A DNA stretch of 64,000 nucleotides from Roseospira visakhapatnamensis (GTDB taxonomy: Bacteria > Pseudomonadota > Alphaproteobacteria > Rhodospirillales > Rhodospirillaceae): the NCBI RefSeq assembly GCF_014197915.1, contig NZ_JACIGK010000003.1:171799-235798 (forward strand), read 5' to 3'. Below the pieces are notes generated by a model, which did not search any database, had not been told where the DNA came from, and worked only from the letters and a program-made list of their open reading frames with translations. Shown one piece after another: positions 1-8,932 of the stretch (its first letter is position 1; every line of letters begins with the position of its first letter). Both the position numbers and the translations under genes were made by a program.

Positions 1-1
1 C

Positions 2-265
2 CTGGATGTGTTCGGAACCACCGACGAACGCAAGATGCAGCGCCGTCTGCTGGCCGAGTATCGATCCTTGGTGGATACGCTGTTGGGCGGGCTCTCGCGC
101 GATACCCACGCCACGGCCGTGGCCCTGGCCGCCCTGCCGCTGGAGATGCGCGGCTTCGGCCACGTGCTGGAGCGCACCGTGACGGCCGCGAAGGCCAAGG
201 AGGCGGCGTTGCTGGAGGCGTTCCGCGCGCCACCGCCGTCCGCGTCCCGCATGGCGGCGGAGTAG
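2..265 (+). CDS. Indolepyruvate ferredoxin oxidoreductase, C-terminal fragment
   Basis: This is the 3' end of a gene that begins before the window; the frame is open from base 2 to a TAG at 263-265. The visible residues (DVFGTTDERKMQRRL, then LLAEYRSLVDTLL and LPLEMRGFGHVLERTV) match the extreme C-terminal domain (DUF6537-like) of the large fused indolepyruvate:ferredoxin oxidoreductases of proteobacteria. Those enzymes oxidatively decarboxylate arylpyruvates to acyl-CoA in aromatic amino-acid breakdown. Only about 87 codons are present, so none of the TPP or iron-sulfur motifs can be checked. The assignment rests on the RGFGHV.ER signature and nothing in the downstream genes depends on it. 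Confidence 0.7.
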   Translation: MDVFGTTDERKMQRRLLAEYRSLVDTLLGGLSRDTHATAVALAALPLEMRGFGHVLERTVTAAKAKEAALLEAFRAPPPSASRMAAE

Positions 266-397
266 GCGGGCGCGTTTCCGCCGGCCTTCCAACCTTGAAC
301 GCCGCCGTTTCATGGCCTAGGTCTCACAGCATTCCCACGTCCTCCCAGCCCGACACGAGCCCCCGGCCCGCGCCGGCAGTCCCCGTGTTGGAGTCCC

Positions 398-2278
398 ATG
401 GCCTTGAAGAAGCGCGTCACCGAGATGCCGCCCACCACGCCCGAGGGCATCACGGGGAGTTGGCGGGTGATCGGACGCCTGATGCCGCACCTGTGGCCCC
501 GGGACGAGCCGGTGTTGCGCGCGCGCATGGTGGTGGCCATGGGCCTGCTGCTGCTGGCCAAGCTGGCCACCCTGGCGGCGCCGCTGTTCTACAAGGACGC
601 GGTGGATGCCCTGTCGGTGCCGGCGACCATCACCGCCGTGCCCCTGATGATGATCCTGGCCTATGGCGGCGCCCGGGTGGGCGTGGTGCTGTTCAACGAA
701 CTGCGCGACCTGCTGTTCGCGCGGGTGGTCGAGCGCGCCATGCATGTGGTCGGCCTGCGCGTGTTCCGGCACCTGCATGCCCTGTCGCTGCGCTTCCATC
801 TGGACCGCCAGACCGGCGGCCTGTCCCGGGTGATCGAGCGCGGCACGCGCGGCATCGAGATCGTGTTGCGCCTGTTCGCCTTCCGCGCCGGTCCCTCGGT
901 GATCGAACTGGCGATGGTCTGCGGCACGCTCTGGTGGTTGTTCGACTGGACCTTCGCCGCCGCCATCGTGGTGACCATCGCCGCCTACGTGGCCTGGACC
1001 CTGGTGGTGACCGACTGGCGGGTCGGCTTCCGCCGCACCATGAACCGCCACGACGCCGAGGCCAACACCAGGGCCATCGACAGCCTGCTGAATTACGAGA
1101 CGGTGAAGTACTTCGGCAATGAGGAGCACGAGGCCCGTCGCTTCGACCAGGCCCTGACCGCCTACGAGAACGCGGCGGTGACGTCCCACGCCTCGCTGTC
1201 GCTGCTCAACGTGGGGCAGGGCGTCATCATCTCCGCCGGTCTGGTGGGCATCATGGCCATGGCCGGTCACGGCATCGTCCAGGGCCGCATGACCCCGGGC
1301 GACTTCGTGCTCGTGAACACCTATCTGCTTCAGTTGTACATGCCGCTGAACTTCCTCGGCATGGTCTATCGCGAGATCAAGCAGGCCCTGGTGGACATGG
1401 AACTGATGTTCAGCCTGTCCGACCAGCCGCCCGAGGTGGCCGACGCGCCCGACGCGACGGATCTGCGGGTCACCGGCGGCGCGCTGCGGTTCGAGGACGT
1501 GGGCTTCGGCTACGGCCCGGACCGGGCGGTGCTGCGCGGCGTGGACATCACCGTGCCGGCGGGGCAGACGGTGGCCCTGGTGGGGCCGTCCGGGGCGGGC
1601 AAAAGCACCATCGGCCGCCTGCTGTTCCGCTTCTACGACGTCACCGGCGGGCGCGTGCTGATCGATGGCCAGGACCTGCGCTCGGTCACCCAGGCGTCGT
1701 TGCGCCGGGCCATCGGCGTGGTGCCCCAGGACACGGTGCTGTTCAACGACACCGTCGGCTACAACATCGCCTACGGCCGCCCCGTCGCGACCCAGGCGGA
1801 GATCGAGCAGGCGGCGCGCATGGCGGCCCTGCACGACTTCGTGGCCGGCCTGCCCGACGGCTACGAGACCCGGGTGGGCGAACGCGGCCTGAAGCTGTCG
1901 GGCGGCGAGAAGCAGCGCGTCTCCATCGCCCGCGCCATCCTCAAGGACCCCCCCATCCTGTTGTTTGACGAGGCCACCAGCCAGCTCGACAGCCACACCG
2001 AACGGGAGATCCAGGCCGCCCTGCGCCGGGTCTCGGCCGGACGCACCACCCTGGTGATCGCCCACCGGCTGTCCACGGTGGTGGACGCCGACCAGATCGT
2101 CGTGCTGGACGGCGGACGGGTGGCGGAGAGCGGCACGCACCAGGACCTCCTGGCCCAGGGCGGGCGCTATGCCGCCTTGTGGGCCAAGCAGCAGGAGGCC
2201 CGAGACCTCGAAGCGCGCCTGCAACAGGCCGCCCAGGATCCCGATGTCGACCGCGCGGCGGCGGCGCTGCCGGCCTGA
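398..2278 (+). CDS. Atm1-type ABC exporter (fused permease/ATPase)
   Basis: A half-transporter of 626 residues with an N-terminal six-helix exporter domain (about residues 40-335) followed by a nucleotide-binding domain. The NBD shows Walker A GPSGAGKST, Q-loop VVPQDTVLFNDT, signature LSGGEKQR, Walker B ILLFDEATSQLD and the switch histidine in VIAHRLS. The permease segment NYETVKYFGNEEHEARRFD is typical of the Atm1/ABCB7/HMT1 group, which exports glutathione-linked sulfur compounds or metals and works as a homodimer in the inner membrane. Substrate cannot be read from sequence. The ATG is preceded by TTGGAGTCCC. It stands alone: the previous gene ends 130 bp upstream and a 363-bp gap follows. 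Confidence 0.9.
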   Translation: MALKKRVTEMPPTTPEGITGSWRVIGRLMPHLWPRDEPVLRARMVVAMGLLLLAKLATLAAPLFYKDAVDALSVPATITAVPLMMILAYGGARVGVVLFNELRDLLFARVVERAMHVVGLRVFRHLHALSLRFHLDRQTGGLSRVIERGTRGIEIVLRLFAFRAGPSVIELAMVCGTLWWLFDWTFAAAIVVTIAAYVAWTLVVTDWRVGFRRTMNRHDAEANTRAIDSLLNYETVKYFGNEEHEARRFDQALTAYENAAVTSHASLSLLNVGQGVIISAGLVGIMAMAGHGIVQGRMTPGDFVLVNTYLLQLYMPLNFLGMVYREIKQALVDMELMFSLSDQPPEVADAPDATDLRVTGGALRFEDVGFGYGPDRAVLRGVDITVPAGQTVALVGPSGAGKSTIGRLLFRFYDVTGGRVLIDGQDLRSVTQASLRRAIGVVPQDTVLFNDTVGYNIAYGRPVATQAEIEQAARMAALHDFVAGLPDGYETRVGERGLKLSGGEKQRVSIARAILKDPPILLFDEATSQLDSHTEREIQAALRRVSAGRTTLVIAHRLSTVVDADQIVVLDGGRVAESGTHQDLLAQGGRYAALWAKQQEARDLEARLQQAAQDPDVDRAAAALPA

Positions 2279-2641
2279 CGCCGACGCGTTTCTGTGGACA
2301 TCGGCGCGCGCGGGTCGGATCCGTGCCTCAAAAAACGCACCATGCGGGCGCAGCCTGTGACCGTCTCGTGATCCATGGCGGGTCTGGAACGGCCTATGGT
2401 TCCGTCGCGGGGAGAAGGGGGTTAAGGTGACCGCGACGGTCGGATTCTGCCGCGTGCGGCGACGCCGTCCGGGGCGCCGGGCGTGATGGCGTCGGCCGCC
2501 GCGCACGGCTTCGACTCGCGTGTGCTTGCGACACGAACAAGCATGCCGGAGCGAGTCTGGTGTTGTTGGGGGCAGGGCATGACGGCGCACGCCGTCCGAT
2601 GTCGCCGGCTCCTCGGTTTCGTCTTCTCAAGGGGTGGGCAT
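2279..2641. other. Intergenic region, no gene seen
   Basis: Gap of 363 bp between the ABC exporter and the large exported protein. The downstream frame stays open back to 2483, but that extension lacks a ribosome site and would bury the signal peptide, so it is treated as leader. No convincing promoter, terminator or RNA was recognised. Confidence 0.4.
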
Positions 2642-5170
2642 ATGAAAGGAGTCTCCGTGAGTCTTCGAATCGCGGATGCCGTCCGGTCATCGGCGGGCAT
2701 GGCGGGTCTGGCCGGTGTGGTGCTGGCCGGGGGCCTGACGGCGGCGACGCCGCCCGCCGTGGCGGCCGGCGACCAGACGGGCGGCGCGGCCGTCACCGTG
2801 ACCAAAAGCGCCCAAACGGGCGCCCAGACCGAATCCCAGACGGGACCTGACGCCGGCACCGGGACGGGTGCCTCTGTGGCGGAGACGACGCCGGCCGCGC
2901 TGGCTCTGCTTGCCCAGCCGGGGTTGCCGGAGCTTCCGGTGCTCGACCGGACGCTGAGTCCGAACTCGCCCGAAGGTCGCATGGCGACGCTGGTGCGGGA
3001 CAGGGTCGTGGGCGCGATCAGCATGCTCGGCTCGCTGACGACAGGCGACATCATCGCCACCGACGGGCCGATCATGGCGGAGCCATCCGCCGACGGCGGC
3101 GTGCGGGTCACGTTCAAGGATCTGACCATTCGGGCCTACAGCTCCACCGGCGCACCGGTGGTGATGGCCGCCGGCGACCTGGTGGTGGACGCCAGCGACG
3201 CCGACAGCGGGGGCGCGGTCGCCTACACCTTTTCCGTCCCCGGCCCGGTTCAACTGTACCAGAATGGCCTCAGGATCGGGGCGATCGCCATGGACCGGTT
3301 CCTTGCCGAGGGCCTGATCGACCCGGAAGCCCCGATGATGGGCCGGGACTCGGTCGTCGTGGACGGTCTGCGCTTGGACGTCGATGCCGGCGAGGGTGAA
3401 CCGGTGTTCGTCACCGTCGAGTCCCTGATCGCGACGGCGGACTCCGACATCGTCGAGGACGGCATGATCGACGGCGCGGTCAGCATGACGCTGGGCGACC
3501 TGCGGACCGGTCGTGGCGAGCGCAGCCCCACCGTGCGGATCGCGGAGACCGAGCTGATCAGCACCTACGAGGCGGTGCCAGGGACCTGGAAGCAGGTGAT
3601 CGATCTGGTCGCCGCCACCACGCGGCTCCCGACCGAAAAGGAGGTGCTGGCCCTCTACAGTCAGTTGATGCGGGATACGACATTGGGGATCAGTGACGGG
3701 TCGATCGAGAGCACGGGGATCGAGTTCTTCATCACATCCGACGACTCCGTGACCATTGATCGCGTCTTCATGGACTCGGAGGTCGCCGAACCTCAGGACG
3801 ACGATCCCGCGAGCGGCCGTATCTCGATGGCCCTGGATGGCCTGCGCACCAAGGGCGCGACCCTGGACGACGGCGTGGACCTGGGGGCCTTTCGGTTCGA
3901 CATGGACGGCGAAGGCCTCAATTCGGCCGCGTTGCGGCTGTTCATGGCCGACATGATGGATGTGGCCGCGACCATCGAGACACCGGTGCCGGGCGAGCCT
4001 CCGCCGCCCCTGCCGCCCGGTCTCGAGAACCAGATGTTGACTCAGGTCGCGCGCCTGGCGAAGGACCTGGACATCGGTCAGGCGGAGTGGTCGATGTCGC
4101 TGGCCGGCCTGGCGGTCCGTGATGAAGGCGAGGCGGTCTTCGGCCTCGGGTCGATGACCACGAACGGCCGTTGGGATGAGAACGACGCCGGCCTGGTGGA
4201 CCTGCCTGGCCGGTGGGAACTGGCGGACCTGCTGATCGTCGATCAGGACAACGGCCTGCCCATCAGGATGGACAGCCTGGTGATGGAGACGCTGACCGAG
4301 GACTTCGATCTCGCCAGCCTGCGGTCCATGGCCGTGCTGGCGATGGACAGCTTCAGGGCCACGGGGCAGCCACCCGAGCCTGGTGCCGTCCAGGCGATCG
4401 CGGATGGCATGGTGTTCGGCGGCGGGTTCACGGACCTTTCGGTCAAGGGCGTGCGGATCGGCACCGACCAGACGCCCATGGGGGGCCTGGAGTCGTCGGC
4501 CCTGCGCATTGAGGCGGATGCCGCGCCGGCGGATGTGGACGTGACCGATGCCCGGGTGCGCTTCGACATGGCCGGTCTGGACACCGGGCCGATGGCCGCC
4601 GCCGCCGTGCCGTCCGACATCCTGCCCAAGGCGGCGGGCCTCAGCCTCGATATGACCGATGTCCCGCTGCCGGCCCTTACCCGCCAGTCGTTTGACTTCG
4701 ACGCGCTGATGACGGGGCCGGAGCCCGTGTTGTTCGGCAACCAGGCGTTCATGGACCTGATCAGGACGCACAAGCCGACCTTCGACGTGGACGGCATATC
4801 CGTGACGGCGCCCGCCTATGACATCGACGGCGCCGGCGAGATTATCACCGATCCCGCCTCGCCGCTCATGTTCGGTGGTGGCGTGTCGTTCACGGTGAGC
4901 GGACTGGACGAGACCCTGGCGGTGGTGCAGGAGCGCGCCCGCACCGATCCGTCCCTGCAGGAGGCCGTGCTGGTCCTGGTGGCCCTGCGCGGTCTGGGCC
5001 GGGTGGAGGAGCCGGGGGCGCATGTCTTTGACCTGACGCTGTCGGCGGAGCAGGGCGTGCTGATCAACGAGGTGCCCATGGGCATGCTGATGATGGCGGG
5101 GCCGGGGGCAACGCCCGGGCAACCCGGCACGCCGGCACCCGCGCCGGCGCAACCGGCGCCCGCGCAGTAG
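2642..5170 (+). CDS. Large exported protein of unknown function (842 aa)
   Basis: Start chosen at the ATG at 2642, preceded by AAGGGGTGGGCAT. It gives a signal peptide: basic n-region, hydrophobic core around residues 15-38 (MAGLAGVVLAGG, ending AVAA). The mature protein is acidic and rich in Asp, Gly, Met and Leu. It has repeated short segments of the type 'D-G-L-R/D' and 'MA-LDGL', as in AsmA/YdgA-like or DUF945-like beta-rich periplasmic proteins, but I recognise no diagnostic motif. A Thr/Gln/Gly linker follows the signal and a Pro/Ala/Gln tail (PGQPGTPAPAPAQ) ends it. It may act in the periplasm or at the outer membrane. It is not clearly in an operon; a 294-bp repeat-containing gap separates it from the ExeA-like gene. 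Confidence 0.75.
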   Translation: MKGVSVSLRIADAVRSSAGMAGLAGVVLAGGLTAATPPAVAAGDQTGGAAVTVTKSAQTGAQTESQTGPDAGTGTGASVAETTPAALALLAQPGLPELPVLDRTLSPNSPEGRMATLVRDRVVGAISMLGSLTTGDIIATDGPIMAEPSADGGVRVTFKDLTIRAYSSTGAPVVMAAGDLVVDASDADSGGAVAYTFSVPGPVQLYQNGLRIGAIAMDRFLAEGLIDPEAPMMGRDSVVVDGLRLDVDAGEGEPVFVTVESLIATADSDIVEDGMIDGAVSMTLGDLRTGRGERSPTVRIAETELISTYEAVPGTWKQVIDLVAATTRLPTEKEVLALYSQLMRDTTLGISDGSIESTGIEFFITSDDSVTIDRVFMDSEVAEPQDDDPASGRISMALDGLRTKGATLDDGVDLGAFRFDMDGEGLNSAALRLFMADMMDVAATIETPVPGEPPPPLPPGLENQMLTQVARLAKDLDIGQAEWSMSLAGLAVRDEGEAVFGLGSMTTNGRWDENDAGLVDLPGRWELADLLIVDQDNGLPIRMDSLVMETLTEDFDLASLRSMAVLAMDSFRATGQPPEPGAVQAIADGMVFGGGFTDLSVKGVRIGTDQTPMGGLESSALRIEADAAPADVDVTDARVRFDMAGLDTGPMAAAAVPSDILPKAAGLSLDMTDVPLPALTRQSFDFDALMTGPEPVLFGNQAFMDLIRTHKPTFDVDGISVTAPAYDIDGAGEIITDPASPLMFGGGVSFTVSGLDETLAVVQERARTDPSLQEAVLVLVALRGLGRVEEPGAHVFDLTLSAEQGVLINEVPMGMLMMAGPGATPGQPGTPAPAPAQPAPAQ

Positions 5171-5239
5171 GGCGAGGGGCGGTCTCCCCGGGCCGGCCCG
5201 TCCGCGCGCGGACACCGGTCGGGCCGGGGGGCGCTCTTG

Positions 5240-5275
5240 TCTTTGTCGATTGAAGGCTCTTTGTCGATTGAAGGC
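5240..5275. repeat. Two perfect 18-bp tandem repeats
   Basis: TCTTTGTCGATTGAAGGC occurs twice back to back at 5240-5257 and 5258-5275, in the gap between the exported protein and the ExeA-like gene. This stretch is less GC-rich than its surroundings. It could be a regulator binding array or simply slippage. Confidence 0.85.
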
Positions 5276-5329
5276 AGAACAGGCAGTTTTTAAACGAGTT
5301 GGCTGCTTTTCTTGAAATGCCGACGGAAG

Positions 5330-5352
5330 ATGTCATGATGGATCCATGACAT
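5330..5352. promoter_or_regulatory. 8-bp inverted repeat upstream of the ExeA-like gene
   Basis: ATGTCATG at 5330-5337 and CATGACAT at 5345-5352 form a perfect inverted repeat with a 7-bp spacer, about 110 bp before the ATG at 5465. Upstream is a relatively AT-rich tract (GTTTTTAAACGAG near 5286-5298). This is what an operator for a dimeric regulator would look like, but no regulator can be named. Confidence 0.4.
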
Positions 5353-5464
5353 GCGTCCGGGGGCAAGCGCCTGCCAGTCGGGTTCCGTTCGGGGCCTCGG
5401 CGGGGATCCGTGGGTCGACGCGCGGGCGATCGGAGCGGCGCGGTCCGGGCGGGGAAGGGTGCTC

Positions 5465-8400
5465 ATGGACTATCTGGAGCATTTTGGCCTGGTCGAGGCC
5501 CCGTTCGCGCTGACCCCCCGGGTCGCGCATCACTTCGTCGTGCCGGAGCGGGGCAATCCGGCCGACGTCCTGGAAGACGCCATCGAACGCGGCGAGGGCC
5601 TGCTCAAGGTCACCGGCGAGCCGGGCACCGGTAAGACGCTGCTCTGCCGGGTGCTGGGGCATCGCCTGCACACCCGGCGCGCGGTCGGCTACGTGCCGGC
5701 GCCGGTCGGCCAGGACGCCCCGGCGCTGCTGGCCCTGGTGTGCCAGGCGTTCGGGTTGCCGCCCAGCCCCGTGGCGGCGGACATGACCACCACGTTGCGG
5801 ATCTTCCTGGAGGATCGGCTGGCGCGCGGCCATGGCGCGGTGCTGATCGTCGACGAGGCCCAGACCCTGGGCCTGGCCGGCCTGGAGGCGGTCCGCCTGC
5901 TGAGCACGTTCGAGACCGACGAGGACAAGCTGCTGCGCATCGTGCTGGTGGGGCAGCCGGAGTTGAACACTCTGCTGGCCAGCGCCGACCTGCGGCAACT
6001 GGCCCAGCGCATCACCGTCGCGGTCCGCACCGAGCCGTTCTCCGCCCAGGAGTCGCTGAGCTACATCGATCACCGCATCGGCTGCTGCCGGCGCGAAGGC
6101 GTGGACTACGACCCCTTCACCGAGCGGGCCAAGGCGGTGCTGGCGCGCTCGGCGGTCGGCGTGCCCCGTCTGCTGAACACCCTGTGCGACAAGGCGCTGG
6201 TCCGCGCCGCCGCCGACGGCGCCCTTCAGGTCACCGAGCAGCATGCCATCCTGACCGTCGAGGAGGTCCTGGAGGTTGCCCAGCCGACGGCCGCGTCGCG
6301 CACTTCCGGCGGGCCCGGCTGGTTCCGTCTTCCGCCCTGGGGGGTGGTGACGGCGGCGACGGTGGGAACGGCGGCGATCGTCGGCGGCCTTGTAGTGGCC
6401 CTGCTGCCGTTGTGGGGCGGGGACGAGACGGGAACGGAGACGGTCGCCCTGACCGGAACCCGCGACGCCGGGTCGTCCGAGGGCATGGTGCGTTGGACCC
6501 CGCCGGAGGATACCGGCGATCCAGGCCGGGCCGGGGGCTTCAGGCCGCCACCCGCGCCGTCCCTGGTGATGCCGCGCGACGAGACGGTCGTGCCCGCCGG
6601 TCCCGGGGATCGCCCGGATCGGACGGCGCAGGCGGGATGGGCGGCGGGGCCGCCCCCGCGCGCCGACGCCCCGGCCATGGCCGTGACGCCGGAGCCCGGG
6701 GCGCGGGCGCCGGACGAGGCCCCCGCCGCCCTGGCGGCGCTGACGGCGCGCCTGCGCACGGGAACCCTGGAGGCGGATGACGGCCCCGGGGCGGGGCGGG
6801 CGGCTGATCGCGAGGCCGCCGATGTCTTTCCGGACAGGCCCGCCGGGGATGGTCCGGCCGCGACGGCCGTGCCCACACCCATGCCCACACTCACGCCAGG
6901 CACGGACGAGGCACCGGCCTCCGTCGGGCCCAGGGTGCCGGTCCCCAGCCTCCCCGAGGATGAGGCGCAGCAGCGGGTGTCCGATGCCCTTGCGCGGCTG
7001 GCCACGCTGCATGAACAGGAACGCGCGGCCGAGACCCGCGCCGCGCGGCGGGCGGCGGCCGAGGCCGCCGCGGCGGGCGACCGCACGGACCAGATGGTCG
7101 CCGAGGCCCTGTCCGAACCCCGGCCCGCGCCGACGGGCGTTGATCTGACGCGACCGCCGTTGCCGGTGCCGGAGGGACAGGCGCTGCCCGATCGACCCGA
7201 TGGATCCATGCTCCGCGCGCCCGGCGGTCCAGGACAGGACGCCTTGGCGTCGGAGGGCCTGTCTCCAGACGACATGCCAGCCCGTACGGCGCCGGAGACG
7301 GGGCGCGCCGGGCGGTCCCTGGCGCCGTTGGCGGCCTTGCCGGTGACCCGGGACCGGGCCGAGATCGCGGCGCGGCGGGAGGCCGCCGACACCGCCGCAC
7401 CGATGCCGTCGGTGTCTCCGGCCGGCCCGATGGAGGACGAACCAGGGCACGCGGCGCCGACTCCGCCCGAGGCCGGGACCGAGATGCTGGCGGTGGCGCC
7501 GCCCGTGGGCGATCCCGAGGACGGGAGAGAGGCCGAGGCCGCTGGACCGGCGCCGGAGCCGTCGAGTCCGCCGGACGACCGCGCAACCGCCGAACCCGCC
7601 CTGACCGAGTTGCCGGCGCCCGCCATTCCCACCCTTGATGAACCGGTCGCCGGGCTGAACACCGGTCTGGCGCCGCCGCCCGAGGACATGGCCGGCGCGT
7701 CCCCCCAGGATGCCTCCCAGGGGATTCCAAAGGATGCTCCAGAAGGGCCCCCAGGGGATGCGCGCGACGCGGCCGTGGGGGAGCCGCCCTCGGCCGGCGG
7801 CGAGGGTGATCCCGGTGCCCCCTCGCTGGCCGTTGGGGGCCTGATGGCGAGGGGCACGATCACCGACCAAAATGCGGGCGCGGGCGAGAGGGGCGGCGCC
7901 GAGACCATGGCGCGCGCGCCGATGGTCGAGCCCGGCGCCGACGCGACCGTCGAGCCGTCCACGGGGGAACCGACCCGCGTGGATCCATCTCGCGAAGATA
8001 TGGCCCGCGAGGATTCGTCGGGCGACGTGCCGCCCCGGCCCGAGCCACCGGATCGGCCGGTCGCGTCGGTTGACCCGGCTCCGTCCTCGACGCCGGCCCG
8101 GGCGAGTGCCTCGACACCCGAGCCGGCGCCGGCACCGGCGTTCGACGCCGCGCGTGACGCGCCGCCGATGCCTGGCGTCAGGCCGACTGTGCCGGATCGC
8201 GCGGTGCCCGCCCGGACCGCCGCCGTCGACCGGACCGGGGATGGGGACGCCCCCCCGCCTCGGCCCGACTCGCCCGACGTCGCCGCGCCGGTGGTGGACG
8301 AGGCGGAGACCGAGACCGTTCCGGCATCCGCGACGGATACGCCGGACAGGGGCAAACCGGATACGGGGGCATCCACGGTGCGGGCGTCCGGCGCGGCGCC

Positions 8401-8845
8401 TGACGCCACCGCGTCCGAGCGGGTGTCCACCCGTCCCCGGACGTCCTCGTCCCGGCCCAGGCCGGCGCCAGCCCAACGGGAGCGGCTGACCGCCGACGAC
8501 CTGAACGCCCTCAGCCTGGAAAGCGCGCTGTCGGGCCAGCCGTTGCGCCTGGACGGGGTGGTGTCCCGACCCGTCCCGACCACGCCCGCGCGACCCGCCG
8601 TCATGCCGCCGGAGGCGGGGGACGGTCCCGCGCCGGACCCGGCCCGGACGGTCGAGACGCCGGTCCCGTTACGCCCGGCGGCGGACGTGCCATCCAGCGA
8701 CGGCGCGCCCGGGGACACCGCCGTGGAAACCGGGGACGGAGACGCCGCCGTCACGGCGCCGGAGGAGATGGACTGGTCCGCCCTGGGGCGCGCCCAGCCG
8801 GGCGAGTTGCCGCCGCCGGACATTCCCGCCGTGCCGGCGCAATAG
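5465..8845 (+). CDS. ExeA/GspA-like AAA ATPase with very long Pro/Ala-rich tail
   Basis: Start at the ATG at 5465 (MDYLEHFGLVEAPFALTP), after GGGGAAGGGTGCTC, matches the usual start of ExeA/GspA/MshM-type ATPases. An AAA domain fills residues 1-280: Walker A GEPGTGKTLL near 52-61, Walker B VLIVDEAQ near 126-133 and GQPEL as sensor. A single membrane helix follows (about 295-320, VTAATVGTAAIVGGLVVAL). The remaining roughly 800 residues are low-complexity Pro/Ala/Asp/Arg sequence, presumably periplasmic. ExeA proteins couple ATP use to inserting the type II secretin through peptidoglycan, but no peptidoglycan-binding or GspB domain and no type II secretion genes are visible here. The family is firm; the role is open. 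Confidence 0.8.
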   Translation: MDYLEHFGLVEAPFALTPRVAHHFVVPERGNPADVLEDAIERGEGLLKVTGEPGTGKTLLCRVLGHRLHTRRAVGYVPAPVGQDAPALLALVCQAFGLPPSPVAADMTTTLRIFLEDRLARGHGAVLIVDEAQTLGLAGLEAVRLLSTFETDEDKLLRIVLVGQPELNTLLASADLRQLAQRITVAVRTEPFSAQESLSYIDHRIGCCRREGVDYDPFTERAKAVLARSAVGVPRLLNTLCDKALVRAAADGALQVTEQHAILTVEEVLEVAQPTAASRTSGGPGWFRLPPWGVVTAATVGTAAIVGGLVVALLPLWGGDETGTETVALTGTRDAGSSEGMVRWTPPEDTGDPGRAGGFRPPPAPSLVMPRDETVVPAGPGDRPDRTAQAGWAAGPPPRADAPAMAVTPEPGARAPDEAPAALAALTARLRTGTLEADDGPGAGRAADREAADVFPDRPAGDGPAATAVPTPMPTLTPGTDEAPASVGPRVPVPSLPEDEAQQRVSDALARLATLHEQERAAETRAARRAAAEAAAAGDRTDQMVAEALSEPRPAPTGVDLTRPPLPVPEGQALPDRPDGSMLRAPGGPGQDALASEGLSPDDMPARTAPETGRAGRSLAPLAALPVTRDRAEIAARREAADTAAPMPSVSPAGPMEDEPGHAAPTPPEAGTEMLAVAPPVGDPEDGREAEAAGPAPEPSSPPDDRATAEPALTELPAPAIPTLDEPVAGLNTGLAPPPEDMAGASPQDASQGIPKDAPEGPPGDARDAAVGEPPSAGGEGDPGAPSLAVGGLMARGTITDQNAGAGERGGAETMARAPMVEPGADATVEPSTGEPTRVDPSREDMAREDSSGDVPPRPEPPDRPVASVDPAPSSTPARASASTPEPAPAPAFDAARDAPPMPGVRPTVPDRAVPARTAAVDRTGDGDAPPPRPDSPDVAAPVVDEAETETVPASATDTPDRGKPDTGASTVRASGAAPDATASERVSTRPRTSSSRPRPAPAQRERLTADDLNALSLESALSGQPLRLDGVVSRPVPTTPARPAVMPPEAGDGPAPDPARTVETPVPLRPAADVPSSDGAPGDTAVETGDGDAAVTAPEEMDWSALGRAQPGELPPPDIPAVPAQ

Positions 8846-8863
8846 CACCGGTCTCATACCAGT

Positions 8864-8888
8864 GGCGGATGAGTGTGACCCATCCGCC
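8864..8888. terminator. Hairpin between convergent genes
   Basis: GGCGGATG (8864-8871) and CATCCGCC (8881-8888) pair across a 9-nt loop, just after the ExeA-like stop and facing the end of rfbA. There is no clear T-tract on either strand, so the terminator call rests on position. The same stem sequence GGCGGATG recurs in the convergent gap at 55405-55432. Confidence 0.55.
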
Positions 8889-8891
8889 GAG

Positions 8892-8931
8892 CGGCCACGG
8901 ACCGCAACGGTCAGTCTCAATGACCGCTGGT
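8892..8931 (-). repeat. 40-nt intergenic repeat, copy 1
   Basis: Read on the minus strand this 40-mer begins ACCAGCGGTCATTGAGACTG and ends GTCCGTGGCCG. It matches the copy at 44062-44101 at 36 of 40 positions and the copy at 59142-59181 without gaps. The core is palindromic (CGGTCA..TGACCG). It lies in the convergent gap, ending one base before the rfbA stop codon. Confidence 0.8.
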
Positions 8932-8932
8932 G

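Noticed and set aside
317..2590. Long minus-strand frame opposite the ABC exporter
   Set aside because: His/Gly/Arg-rich shadow of a GC-rich gene; the plus strand carries all ABC motifs.
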